From positions 1 to 51,823 of the forward strand of contig RQCP01000063.1 in the NCBI GenBank assembly GCA_008668235.1: a stretch of DNA of 51,823 bases. Reading direction: 5' to 3'. The notes under the pieces were generated by a model. The model searched no databases, was not told the DNA's origin, and saw only the letters and a program-made list of their open reading frames with translations. The translations under genes and the position numbers were made by a program. Within the stretch, counting starts at the first letter, position 1. Each line of letters starts with the position of its first letter. Positions 1 through 8,221 of this stretch are shown piece by piece. The stretch is from Collinsella aerofaciens (GTDB lineage Bacteria; Actinomycetota; Coriobacteriia; Coriobacteriales; Coriobacteriaceae).

Positions 1-899
1 GGGCAGCACATGGCGAATGGCAAATAAAAACATGGTTTAAAAAGGAGTTGTACGCAGGGCTAAAAATCGTTCCACATGAAATAGGCTGGGAAGCTGCGAT
101 AATTGCCGCAGATATCGTAATTGGCGATTATGGATCAGTTACAAACTATGGTGCCTCAATAGGCAAACCGGTTTTAAGATACGAACCGAGCGAAGATAGC
201 ATCCCCAAGGGGATTGCCATAGTTGAGCATGCAAATATTAATTCAATACCTATAAAGAACAGCTATAAGGCTCTAAAGGTAATTAGAGCCTTGGAAGCTG
301 CGCCATTACAAACAAATCGCTTGGAGCCAACGGCTTTTGCAAACGTTGGACACTCATTAGAATCGATTCAACACTTGGCATATTCGATACTAGGAATAAA
401 GGTTGGTAACAAAGCGCCGGAAAAAACTCTGGCGCAACGACCGCGACCAATCCAGATAGATAATGAAATCTATCGAACCATAACGCTGGTAAAACAACAA
501 AAAGGAGAGGCGATTCTTAACATAAAAGCATTTAAAAGTTCATCATTGGATTACAACTGGGTATTCGATGGCCCCAGAATCCAACTCATAGAAAAGGAGG
601 CGATGCCTTCAATTAACTTAGCACCACCTGAAATAGTAGTCATAGACAATACTCTTTCGAGTAAATTCATAAGCCGTCTAATGGACACACAAAGCGATAC
701 AACCAAGCTAGTTTGTATAAATATAGACTCTGAATGGATAGTAATACTAAATAGATTAAATCTGTTTAAGGTACAAACTGATTGTCCGAATAGCATATTG
801 ACCGCTCGAGCAATTTGGTACTTACTAAAACATAATAAGACGCGATGCATATTAGAGACAATCAATAATAGCCACTTTGTTTCCCTAACGAAAGGCTAA
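1..899 (+). CDS. CDP-glycerol glycerophosphotransferase-like protein, 5' end outside window
   Basis: The reading frame is open from base 3, so the TTG at 48 is probably not the true start and about 298 C-terminal residues are visible. The segment around bases 75-175 (VPHEIGW, then ADIVIGDYGSVTNYG and GKPVL) resembles the donor-binding C-terminal half of CDP-glycerol glycerophosphotransferase-like GT-B proteins; similar actinobacterial proteins have been annotated loosely as 'translation initiation factor 2'. The last 150 residues are not recognised. The gene is AT-rich, unlike the core genome. Its TAA (897-899) overlaps by two bases the TAG of the convergent STAND ATPase gene, a compact arrangement that hints at functional association but does not prove it. 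Family call is tentative. Confidence 0.55.
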   Translation, partial: AAHGEWQIKTWFKKELYAGLKIVPHEIGWEAAIIAADIVIGDYGSVTNYGASIGKPVLRYEPSEDSIPKGIAIVEHANINSIPIKNSYKALKVIRALEAAPLQTNRLEPTAFANVGHSLESIQHLAYSILGIKVGNKAPEKTLAQRPRPIQIDNEIYRTITLVKQQKGEAILNIKAFKSSSLDYNWVFDGPRIQLIEKEAMPSINLAPPEIVVIDNTLSSKFISRLMDTQSDTTKLVCINIDSEWIVILNRLNLFKVQTDCPNSILTARAIWYLLKHNKTRCILETINNSHFVSLTKG

Positions 900-2985
900 G
901 AGCTCACAAGTTGGATTTTGCCTGCAACGATATTGCATTGAGCTACATCTCCCAACTGAGAATAAATCTCACTGGATATAGAATATAAACGCACCGCCTC
1001 GTCCTTTTTATTCAAATCGAACTCAATGTCCCCTAAAAGCTGATAAGTATCCGCAACAACTCCGCTCAATCCGCCACTCGAGCAAGTTTCCAAGCAGCTA
1101 CGCGCTAATGAATTAGCATTCTTGAGCTCGCCAAGTTTAAATAGACAATGAGCGCCAAGCAACTCGATCTTTGAACGCATATTAGGTTCCAGTTGGTTGG
1201 CTGAACTCAACTCCGATTGGACTCTGTCAAGGGCCGATCGATAGTCGCCTTGTGCATAATAAGACTCCGCAATCGAGAAACTAGCGATAGCGATCCCGCG
1301 ATAATTTACGGGATCGCACTGCAGATACTCAGAAATTGCTGCCTCGTAGCAAGAGATTGCAAAATCAAAGTCTGCAATCCCCTCCCTTAATGTATGGCCC
1401 TTAAATTCCAGCAAAGAGCCTTTAAGTGTATGATTTGTTGAATCACCTGACAGCTCAATGGCAAGCGAAATTGAAGTCGATGATTTTTCATACATGCTTA
1501 ACCGTAGCTGGCAGCGAGATAATAAGGCAAGCATCCTAGATGCTGCATCAGAACGATCTAAGTTAACAGCCGCACGATGCCCGAGCGAATATACGTGAAG
1601 ACCTCGGCTGAAGAGCCCGTTGTCATAGATGAAAGTCCAACAGGAATCGGCTATAGAAAGCACCTCGGAATATAGTGAGAAATCGAAGGCCAAATCCAGG
1701 ACAGAAAATAGTTCAAAACGAATTGAAAGAAAATAGTCTGCGGCATTTGATTGGTTAATCTCGGAAAATAAATCCGAGTCAAACAGAGAGCTAGAAGACA
1801 CTCTTAACCGATTGGGGGTAAGCACATTATCAAGTGTGACGATTAGGGAACAGTAGTACCGGACTACTGACCGAACAACAGCTTTAAAAGAGATGGTATC
1901 TTTCGGATTATAGGTTTTTGCATAATTAGAAATCTGACGATTCATCGAAATTAAAGGTCGTGAATCAAGGGAAGAACAAGACGCCATCCAAGCTGTTGAC
2001 GAACGCTCGATGAGTGATTTTCCATGCAAAGCCGCTACCGCGCCTTTCATGCTACTTATGCAAGTTAAGGATGAAAGTGCAATTGGCCCTCCGCCAAGAC
2101 GACCAAGCAAGGAATATAAAATTGAAGAAGGATCATCAAAATGTGCGACCTCAAGATCCAAAGCACCCATCAAAGGCTCTAGTTCTGGATTTGATAGGCT
2201 TGTAACAATATCTTTAAGCGAATAGACATTGTCTCGTATCAAATACGCAGCCCTGCTCAAAACAATAGGCAAACCGTCACAAACATAGATTAATTGATGG
2301 AATAAGGGGTCGTTTTCAAGAGAATCGAAATCGACATGATCGCATTCCCTCAACTGATCCCTGAGATAGGAGACAGAGGTTACCGAATTGAAAGAATTAA
2401 TTGGAATGCTCTTAAATCTATGTAAATAAGATGCGCAGGCTTCTCTACAATTACCGGCAGATAAAATTAAGCATTCATCTGAGTTCAAAACTAGGGAATC
2501 AATATCAAGTGAATCGGAAACGTTGTCTAGGACAAGTAGAATTTTCTTCTAAACGTGACTGATCTAAAGAGACTTTTTATATCAGATAGATTGGAAGCGC
2601 ATTTTATCGTTAATGATCGAATGACAAATTTATAGAGCTCGTCGATATTAAGGGATCCATCAAGAGATCGATAGTCATTCAAATCAACAAAGATATGACC
2701 GTCCGAAAAACGATCAGCAAGCTCATTGGCATATTTGGTTAAGCAGTATGTTTTGCCGACTCCAGGAGCACCGTAAAATAGAAATATTCGCTTTCCGGAA
2801 TTAAGACTATACAAGAGAGAATTCCGAATATCAATTCGATCAAATAAATCAGGAGCAAGTGGTAACTGATGAGGAATGGGGTTTACAGCGCAATCTTGCG
2901 TATGAACAATATTCTGTGTAATAGATACCTGAGAATATGAACCGATTACATTGTTTGAAACAACATTCGAACCATCAATATCCAC
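896..2985 (-). pseudogene. STAND/NB-ARC ATPase with TPR domain, split by a one-base frameshift
   Basis: Two minus-strand frames (2985-2527 and the frame ending at 896) form one NB-ARC protein if one base is regained at the A4 run at 2542-2545. The span is 2090 nt, so one added base gives exactly 697 codons. The first part starts at GTG 2985 after an AAGGTG ribosome site and has a glycine/asparagine/valine-rich N-terminus (residues 5-27), Walker A GAPGVGKT (72-79), then stops after FRRKFYLS. The shifted frame continues K-ILLVLDN, a textbook Walker B, then a GLPI motif near residue 238 and C-terminal TPR repeats. In STAND proteins the NTPase is a ligand-controlled switch and TPRs act as sensor or scaffold. 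The break may be decay, homopolymer sequencing error or -1 recoding. The 59-residue ORF lies 14 nt upstream. Confidence 0.75.
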
Positions 2986-2999
2986 AAAGACCCACCTTA

Positions 3000-3179
3000 T
3001 TAATAATCAACATGCAGCACATTATAGACCTGGGCGAATCTTAGTAATAAAATCCGCTGCTCAGGCTGAGCGACGAGTAGGTCGTGTCTGTCGGTCTCAA
3101 GAGCGCGTTCAATCGCCTTGCGAAATTCGTTAGCAAGGAACCGCACGAGTTCCGTCTGGCTATCAAAGTTGCCGCTCAA
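3000..3179 (-). CDS. Small unannotated 59-residue protein upstream of the STAND ATPase
   Basis: A minus-strand frame runs from TTG 3179 to TAA 3000-3002 and is clearly coding-like: MSGNFDSQTELVRFL at the start, followed by a charged amphipathic helix (FRKAIERALETD) and ending VLHVDY. An AAAGGA ribosome-binding sequence lies 8 nt before the TTG. Its stop is 14 nt before the GTG of the STAND ATPase, so both should be on one transcript. No known family is recognised. It is predicted mostly alpha-helical, with no signal peptide, membrane helix or cysteine. It could be an adaptor or regulator of the ATPase, or a remnant of a longer N-terminal effector. The coding call rests on the ribosome site, the codon pattern and the spacing. 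Confidence 0.55.
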   Translation of the reverse strand: MSGNFDSQTELVRFLANEFRKAIERALETDRHDLLVAQPEQRILLLRFAQVYNVLHVDY

Positions 3180-3293
3180 TATATGCTTCCTTTAATGCAG
3201 ACAAGGGCTATTATCAGTATCATATGATTAATACACACGCTATTACAGTGCCCATGTTTTGAATTTGGACAGAAGAGCTATGCAGCAATAAAT

Positions 3294-3372
3294 TTCTACC
3301 AGGCTAGATAACATGTGATGATTCGGATGCCTTGCGGCCCCGAATCATCACATGTTATCTAGCCTGGTAGAA
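3294..3372. repeat. Perfect 33-bp inverted repeat with 13-nt loop
   Basis: Left arm 3294-3326 is the exact reverse complement of right arm 3340-3372, separated by 13 nt. It lies 22 nt beyond the last stop of the decayed gene at 3395-4554 and about 115 nt upstream of the 59-residue ORF. There is no T-run on the minus-strand exit side, and the arms are far longer than in a usual terminator. It could be a cruciform-forming element, a MITE/REP-like element or a strong RNA hairpin ending the upstream operon. Bases 3180-3293 beside it are AT-rich and could hold the promoter of the 59-residue ORF; I see no convincing -35/-10 pair. Confidence 0.85.
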
Positions 3373-3394
3373 CAAAGATAGCAAAATAGTAGCG

Positions 3395-4554
3395 CTAAAA
3401 GTATCTCTTTTGATATGTATAGACATCGCGATTAAACTGCTCAGATGTCTCGAGGAAAGGAGCGCGTTTTTCTAGAATAGCGCTGTCGATGTGGCGATTT
3501 AGTAGAGATAGAGCCACTCCAGCAAGGGCGCCTTCTGAATCGCCAAGAGATACTCCGAATCCCCAAGAAAGAATCAAGAAGGGGCTTCGCCTCTAAGACA
3601 GTCGAGAGAAAAACGCTGCAGTTTATGGGACAATTTTTTCAGTGGCGATTGCTTCAGCGAGCATTTGGTTGATGACGTGTACCTGGTCTTTAAATCCGTC
3701 TTCTGCAATAGAAGCGAATTTTGCAGGTCCGCAAGAAACTTTTTACCTTATTTTTAGAACGATGTTGCTGAGAAAAGCAAGTTCATCAAGAGAAATATCT
3801 TGAGGTAAAGATACCATCGCCTCATATGAAAGTGCCATCGGTTGGGGGACACCACCATATCGCTCAGGATTTTCCAAAAGCAATGGCACCGATAAACCGC
3901 TACTGCGCAGTTCATTAGAAACTGAAAATGGGAAATCCCTGATGCATCGTGGACATATTTCTGCAGGCGTAGTGTAGTACCTAAGGGCCGTCCATTTTGA
4001 GATAAGCTCGCTATGTTCAATGCCATTGTCTCTTGCGGCGTTTTCGAACTTGCTTCGACTGCCCTCAAGCGATAATAATTCATTCTTCAATAACCTAAGC
4101 CGAAGAGGTGAAACCCCTTCGGCTGAAAGACGCTTAAATAGCAATCCACCTTCTGAAATGTCTCGTATTAATGAAGCCTTATATATATCGCTTTGACCAT
4201 ATGAGTCAAATGAATAGATTGTTGAAGCATGCTCATCGAGGAACTTCGCGTGTTTAAGTTGCTCCGGGTTTGGAATTTCAATGTTGCTGACATAGTCAGT
4301 GAAGGATAAGTACCCCTCCCTGAGATCCGGAACAATTACTCCTTCTTCTAAAAGTGGGGTCAGGGTCTTAACTACATCAAATGCCGATCCCGCAGATAAC
4401 AAGTACCGGCTAGGGATAACAACTCGTTTTGCATATAAAGTTTGGGTTGTTGCAGTGCAGGTATACTCGAACTTAATACATAGTCCCCATCCTGATCTTC
4501 AGAGAGAAATGTGTAGTTGTCGCGTCTATTGAAACCAGTATATGGCTACTTCAT
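3395..4554 (-). pseudogene. Decayed gene of unknown function, third in a minus-strand cassette
   Basis: One minus-strand frame reads like protein from ATG 4554 to TAG 3395 but is interrupted by TAG at 4546-4548, TAA at 3743-3745, TAA at 3623-3625 and TAG at 3593-3595, with a one-base loss between about 4427 and 4445. Coding-like stretches include PYTGFNRRDNYTFLSEDQDG after the first stop, a 219-codon uninterrupted part from TTG 4402 to 3743, a further 39 codons (FKDQVHVINQMLAEAIATEK), and a final 60 codons ending YTYQKRYF. A CPRC pair lies in the central part. I recognise no family. The stretch 4402-3743 could still be translated alone, but the conserved-looking flanks argue for a larger ancestral protein of about 385 residues. 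It follows the two-helix membrane protein by 51 nt. Confidence 0.55.
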
Positions 4555-4605
4555 CGCGATGGACTCATCTTCGAACACTCCAATCTCACCAATGCAGCAT
4601 TCAAT

Positions 4606-5364
4606 TTAATCAGCCTTTTCGTAAACTTTGCCGATTAACTCGTCAATCGCCCCGTCTCTTTCATTTGCTAGTTTTGTTGGTTTATGCCAAAAATGATAAG
4701 CAACCGCACCTATGCCCAATATGCCAGCCAGTATGCAAATGAACCAGGCAATACTCTTGATCGCGTTGGACGACAAGAACAGCGCATCATGAAAGTTCGA
4801 GGTCAAAAGGGTGAGAAACAATGTTCCCGAAATGGAGAACAGCACAGGATATAAATCCCCAAATGACCAAGCACAAGCGGCCTTCATGGCTCGCTCATAG
4901 CAACCCTGCATCAATAACCTGAGATTCGCCTCAGTCATACTTATATCAGTATCCGAAACTGCTACAGACGATGATCTTTTCTCCGCCATGGGCGCTATGG
5001 CGGCCTTCCTGTTGACAGTGTCTTTATCACCGTCCTCAAGCTGCAAGTTCTTTTCTTTTGAATTGACGTCAGAGGACAGTTGTCCGCAATTAAGAATGAG
5101 CAGCAAGATGGCCTTGGAACAATCTTCTATTGAGTCGCCACCCGAGCTGCGTTGCGTCAATAAATGAGCAATCGATTCTCCATCAAGGCGACTTGCCGAC
5201 CAATCAGGGTCAATCCCTATGTTCAGAAGCAGCTCACGAACATCATGTTGATCGAGCTTCCGTGAAAGGCTTCGGATATTGCCAAAAAGACGGATAGCGT
5301 AGTCAAATATGCTATCTTCATGCTGAGGCAACAGCGAGTATAGTTCTTGTTTTGAGTTTTTCAT
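4606..5364 (-). CDS. Unknown protein: helical N-domain plus two C-terminal membrane helices
   Basis: The protein is 252 residues from ATG 5364; a TTG at 5379 in the same frame is a weaker alternative. Residues about 10-95 are predicted as a bundle of short helices (DYAIRLFGNIRSLSRKLDQH, then RELLLNIGIDPDWSASRLDG), whose layout recalls bacterial Death-like or effector-associated adaptor domains; this resemblance is by eye only. A charged linker (about 100-145) leads to two hydrophobic helices at about 171-189 and 202-225, followed by a positively charged tail. It therefore looks membrane-anchored by a helical hairpin, an architecture common among membrane-disrupting effectors of conflict systems. 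It starts 21 nt after the stop of the 5386-5931 gene and is presumably co-transcribed with it. AT-rich; no named family assigned. Confidence 0.6.
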   Translation of the reverse strand: MKNSKQELYSLLPQHEDSIFDYAIRLFGNIRSLSRKLDQHDVRELLLNIGIDPDWSASRLDGESIAHLLTQRSSGGDSIEDCSKAILLLILNCGQLSSDVNSKEKNLQLEDGDKDTVNRKAAIAPMAEKRSSSVAVSDTDISMTEANLRLLMQGCYERAMKAACAWSFGDLYPVLFSISGTLFLTLLTSNFHDALFLSSNAIKSIAWFICILAGILGIGAVAYHFWHKPTKLANERDGAIDELIGKVYEKAD

Positions 5365-5385
5365 TCCGGTAAGTTTCAAATCTTA

Positions 5386-5931
5386 TTACTGAAGATTTGC
5401 AAGAACAAAATCTGCAAGAGAACTCCTAGCTCGATCGACCCGACCAAAGCCATCATCAACACCCACGAAATCGATAATCTCCTCCAAGACCACGGACGCC
5501 TTGAATACAAGCTTGTTGCTGCTCGTGATGGGCGCCTTTTCGTAAGTAAGCCTAACTTTGCAGTCGACAATACAGTTCTCCGGACCTTTGTTGCTACACG
5601 CAATGTCTAATAGACTATTGGCGACATCGCCGCAGGCAAATAAATCCACATCCCCGTTCTCGCTGATAAGGCCAGGTCCGCCGATAATCGAAACTTCAAC
5701 TGAAACAGTATCCCCAACCGTCAATCCGAGCGAAACAACCAACTCGTCTTTGAGCGTCCAACCACAAAACTTATTCCTCAGCATTAGTCTGACTTTAGTT
5801 TCACGATCTTTATATCTGTCCGGAAGAAGAAGAAACTTTTCGCAGAGTTTTGCTCCCTCCTCCAATTCCTCATCAACCTCATAAAGGTTGTTTCTTTCCG
5901 GCAACTCTATGAAAGTCTGTTCCTCGCTCAT
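5386..5931 (-). CDS. Hypothetical 181-residue soluble protein, first gene of the accessory cassette
   Basis: I chose ATG 5931 (MSEEQTFIELPERNN) because GGAG lies 6 nt upstream; the in-frame TTG at 5943 has no ribosome site. The N-terminal third is acidic and helical (EVDEELEEGAKLCEKF); the rest looks beta-rich (DTVSVEVSIIGG, NCIVDCKVRLTYEK) and ends in a helix. Four cysteines occur but no metal-binding spacing. No signal peptide or membrane segment. A minus-strand TTGACA hexamer lies at 5998-6003, a plausible -35 for this cassette, though the -10 is weak. The membrane protein and the decayed gene follow on the same strand, suggesting a three-gene operon. Function unknown. Confidence 0.6.
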   Translation of the reverse strand: MSEEQTFIELPERNNLYEVDEELEEGAKLCEKFLLLPDRYKDRETKVRLMLRNKFCGWTLKDELVVSLGLTVGDTVSVEVSIIGGPGLISENGDVDLFACGDVANSLLDIACSNKGPENCIVDCKVRLTYEKAPITSSNKLVFKASVVLEEIIDFVGVDDGFGRVDRARSSLADFVLANLQ

Positions 5932-6026
5932 TGGCTTCTCCAATCAAAAATCTACATCCTTCCCGTCACCCGTATTGGTTAAAGATGGGAATATCCTGTC
6001 AAGTTATACGATCCGCATGAAAGAAC

Positions 6027-7130
6027 TCAGCATAATCCTCTTACTAGTGCGTCTGAAATTCGCTCGCTAGCATGGCCGTCACCGTAGGGATTCGATGCAT
6101 GGCTCATAGACTCGTACTCAGTCTCGTCAGAGAGAAGACGGCTGAACTCGCGGTAGATGACGTCCTCCTCGGTGCCGACGAGCTTCAGCGTGCCGGCGGC
6201 CACGCCCTCGGGGCGCTCCGTGGTGTCGCGCATGACGAGCACCGGCTTGCCCAGACTCGGGGCCTCCTCCTGGATGCCGCCCGAGTCGGTGAGGATGAGG
6301 TGGCTGGCGGCCATGAAGTTGTGGAAGTCGAGCACCTCGAGCGGGTCGATGATGTGAAGGCGGTCGAAGCCGTCGAGCTCCTCGTGGGCGGCCTTGCGGA
6401 CGAGCGGGTTCATATGGATGGGGTAGATCGCCTTGGTGTCAGGGTGCTCCTCCATCACGCGGCGGATGGCGCGGAACATGCGGTGCATGGGCTCGCCCAG
6501 GTTCTCGCGGCGGTGCGCCGTGATGAGGATGAGGCGGGAGCCCTCGGCCCACTCGAGCTCGGGATGGGAGTAGCCCTCGCGCACGGTGGTGCGCAGGGCG
6601 TCGATGCCGGTGTTGCCGGTGACCCAGATCTTGGACTCGGGCTTGCCCTCGTCGAGCAGGTTCTGCTTGCTCGCCTCCGTGGGAGCGAAATAGTACTCGC
6701 TAACGATGTCGACCGCCTGGCGGTTGAACTCCTCCGGCCAGGGGCTGTAGATGTCGTGCGTGCGCAGGCCGGCCTCCACATGGCCCACGGGGATCTGTAG
6801 GTAGAAGCAGGCAAGCGCCGCGGCGAAGCTAGTCGTTGTGTCTCCATGGACCAGGACGACGTCGGGCCTCTCGTCCTCGAGGACGGCTTTGAGCTTAAGC
6901 AGCACGTCGCACGTCACGTCGAACAGCGTCTGGCCCGGCTTCATGATCGCCAGGTCGTGGTCGGGCGTAACGTCGAAGACGCGCAGCACCTGGTCGAGCA
7001 TCTCACGGTGCTGGCCGGTCACGGTGACGACAGTCTCGAACTCATCCCTGCGCGCCTTCAGCTCGTTGACGAGCGGGCACATCTTGATGGCCTCCGGGCG
7101 GGTGCCGAAGACGAGCATCACTTTCTTCAT
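6027..7130 (-). CDS. wecB: UDP-N-acetylglucosamine 2-epimerase, non-hydrolysing
   Basis: 367 residues from ATG 7130 (AAAGG upstream); the frame extends further 5' but only as AT-rich non-family sequence. The enzyme interconverts UDP-GlcNAc and UDP-ManNAc in the cytoplasm, supplying ManNAc precursors for surface polysaccharide. GT-B family marks are present: MLVFGTRPEAIKMCPL at the N-terminus, HRREN at 206-210 and DSGGIQEEAPSLGKPV at about 282-297, followed by RDTTERPEG. It is the last gene of the polysaccharide operon in this direction. It is GC-rich while both flanks are AT-rich, and its last dozen codons (ISDALVRGLC) switch to AT-rich codons, so the border of the downstream island probably lies inside its 3' end. 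Confidence 0.93.
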   Translation of the reverse strand: MKKVMLVFGTRPEAIKMCPLVNELKARRDEFETVVTVTGQHREMLDQVLRVFDVTPDHDLAIMKPGQTLFDVTCDVLLKLKAVLEDERPDVVLVHGDTTTSFAAALACFYLQIPVGHVEAGLRTHDIYSPWPEEFNRQAVDIVSEYYFAPTEASKQNLLDEGKPESKIWVTGNTGIDALRTTVREGYSHPELEWAEGSRLILITAHRRENLGEPMHRMFRAIRRVMEEHPDTKAIYPIHMNPLVRKAAHEELDGFDRLHIIDPLEVLDFHNFMAASHLILTDSGGIQEEAPSLGKPVLVMRDTTERPEGVAAGTLKLVGTEEDVIYREFSRLLSDETEYESMSHASNPYGDGHASERISDALVRGLC

Positions 7131-7233
7131 AAGTAATAACCTTTCTGCAAATTTACTAAGATGCACTGTTTCAAATAAGCAGGGAGATGATTCGGTATTA
7201 AAAACAATGAAAATAGCCTTTGTTTCCCTTGGC

Positions 7234-8157
7234 TTATTTGGGCTCGTTCCATAATTCGCCAAGCTTAAAATCATATTCATCGGGATATATACATTCGTAC
7301 CCGCTGCCGTTGGTGAATGTCATTTCACCAAAATATACTCGCCCATTGATGTCATAGAAATCCACTCGAACATGTGGAAATCCGGCACTTAAGATTTGAG
7401 CGCACTTTTTCATTTCGTCAAAGCAATCAGGTTTAGGGGGTAAGTTAGTAGGGAGGCCATAGTTCAGCTGGTTCCACTCTACAAGCCGCCAATCTAAATC
7501 AAAGACCGCTCGCCTATGATTAACCTGTCTATCGCAGTCTACCCAAACGAATTTAGGGGCACCGTCGAAACATAGGAACTTGTAATCATTTAGTTCATCG
7601 GTCTTGGCATCTTTCATATACTTTTCAGCAATTACCATTGGCTTAATGTCAAGATACTGCTTCTCGAAAGTCAACCATCCGTAGCGCATCTTCATCCAAC
7701 GACTAAGCGTCTTCTTAGCCAGCGTAAGGTTTAACTTACTTCGGTCGGGAACAATGAGATTAGTTCCCGAAGCATTATTCGTTTTAAGTACGAAAGACTG
7801 CGGAAGAGCATCCCAGTCGATATCGTCAACACTTTCCCAAGCACCGATCAATGGAATAAGGTATTCGGGTCCCAACTTATCAGAAACCCATTCCCTTACA
7901 GCAAACTTATCAGAAAGGAGAGCCATATTATGATCTAAACCGAACATCTTTCGCCATTGGATTTTCTCCGTATAGCGCCTTGGATTCCCGAAATTCAAAT
8001 CATGCCCGGTTTTTTCTTTGTAAAGGCTAGCAACCTGTTTAAGCTGCTCATCATCACTCATTCTTGAGTGAGCCTTGATTACTCGAATGCGGTTCTTATA
8101 CTGAAGCCAGGCGTAAAAATTCGGGCAGTATTGATTCAAAAAGCTTTTTACATTCAT
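7234..8157 (-). CDS. TupA-like ATP-grasp protein of polysaccharide biosynthesis
   Basis: 307 residues. The pattern YTEKIQWRKM, LSDKFAVREWV, SFVLKTNNASGTNLIV, ADKYM-like AEKYMKD, DYKFLCFDGAPKFVWV and HVRVDFYDINGRVYFGEMTF matches the TupA-like ATP-grasp family named after teichuronopeptide synthesis and often listed as a glycosyltransferase in capsule clusters. ATP-grasp enzymes ligate a carboxylate to an amine or similar nucleophile using ATP, so this gene may add an amino acid or other substituent to the glycan; the substrate cannot be told from sequence. AT-rich, like its operon neighbours. It sits between wzx and wecB, with 64 nt to the wzx stop and 103 nt to wecB. Confidence 0.8.
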   Translation of the reverse strand: MNVKSFLNQYCPNFYAWLQYKNRIRVIKAHSRMSDDEQLKQVASLYKEKTGHDLNFGNPRRYTEKIQWRKMFGLDHNMALLSDKFAVREWVSDKLGPEYLIPLIGAWESVDDIDWDALPQSFVLKTNNASGTNLIVPDRSKLNLTLAKKTLSRWMKMRYGWLTFEKQYLDIKPMVIAEKYMKDAKTDELNDYKFLCFDGAPKFVWVDCDRQVNHRRAVFDLDWRLVEWNQLNYGLPTNLPPKPDCFDEMKKCAQILSAGFPHVRVDFYDINGRVYFGEMTFTNGSGYECIYPDEYDFKLGELWNEPK

Positions 8158-8221
8158 TTAGCCATCCATCCTCGAAAAATTATAAATAGAAGCTGAACTA
8201 TTGGTTACAAGATAAAGGCAG

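Noticed and set aside
2951..3133. 60-codon plus-strand frame
   Set aside because: The minus strand has a better supported 59-residue ORF with a ribosome site in the same place.
3294..3372. CRISPR-like origin for the ~32-bp arms
   Set aside because: Arms occur once as inverted pairs with no repeat-spacer periodicity and no cas genes in the window.
1..6026. Prophage or insertion sequence origin of the AT-rich island
   Set aside because: No phage structural gene, integrase or transposase is visible in the part shown.
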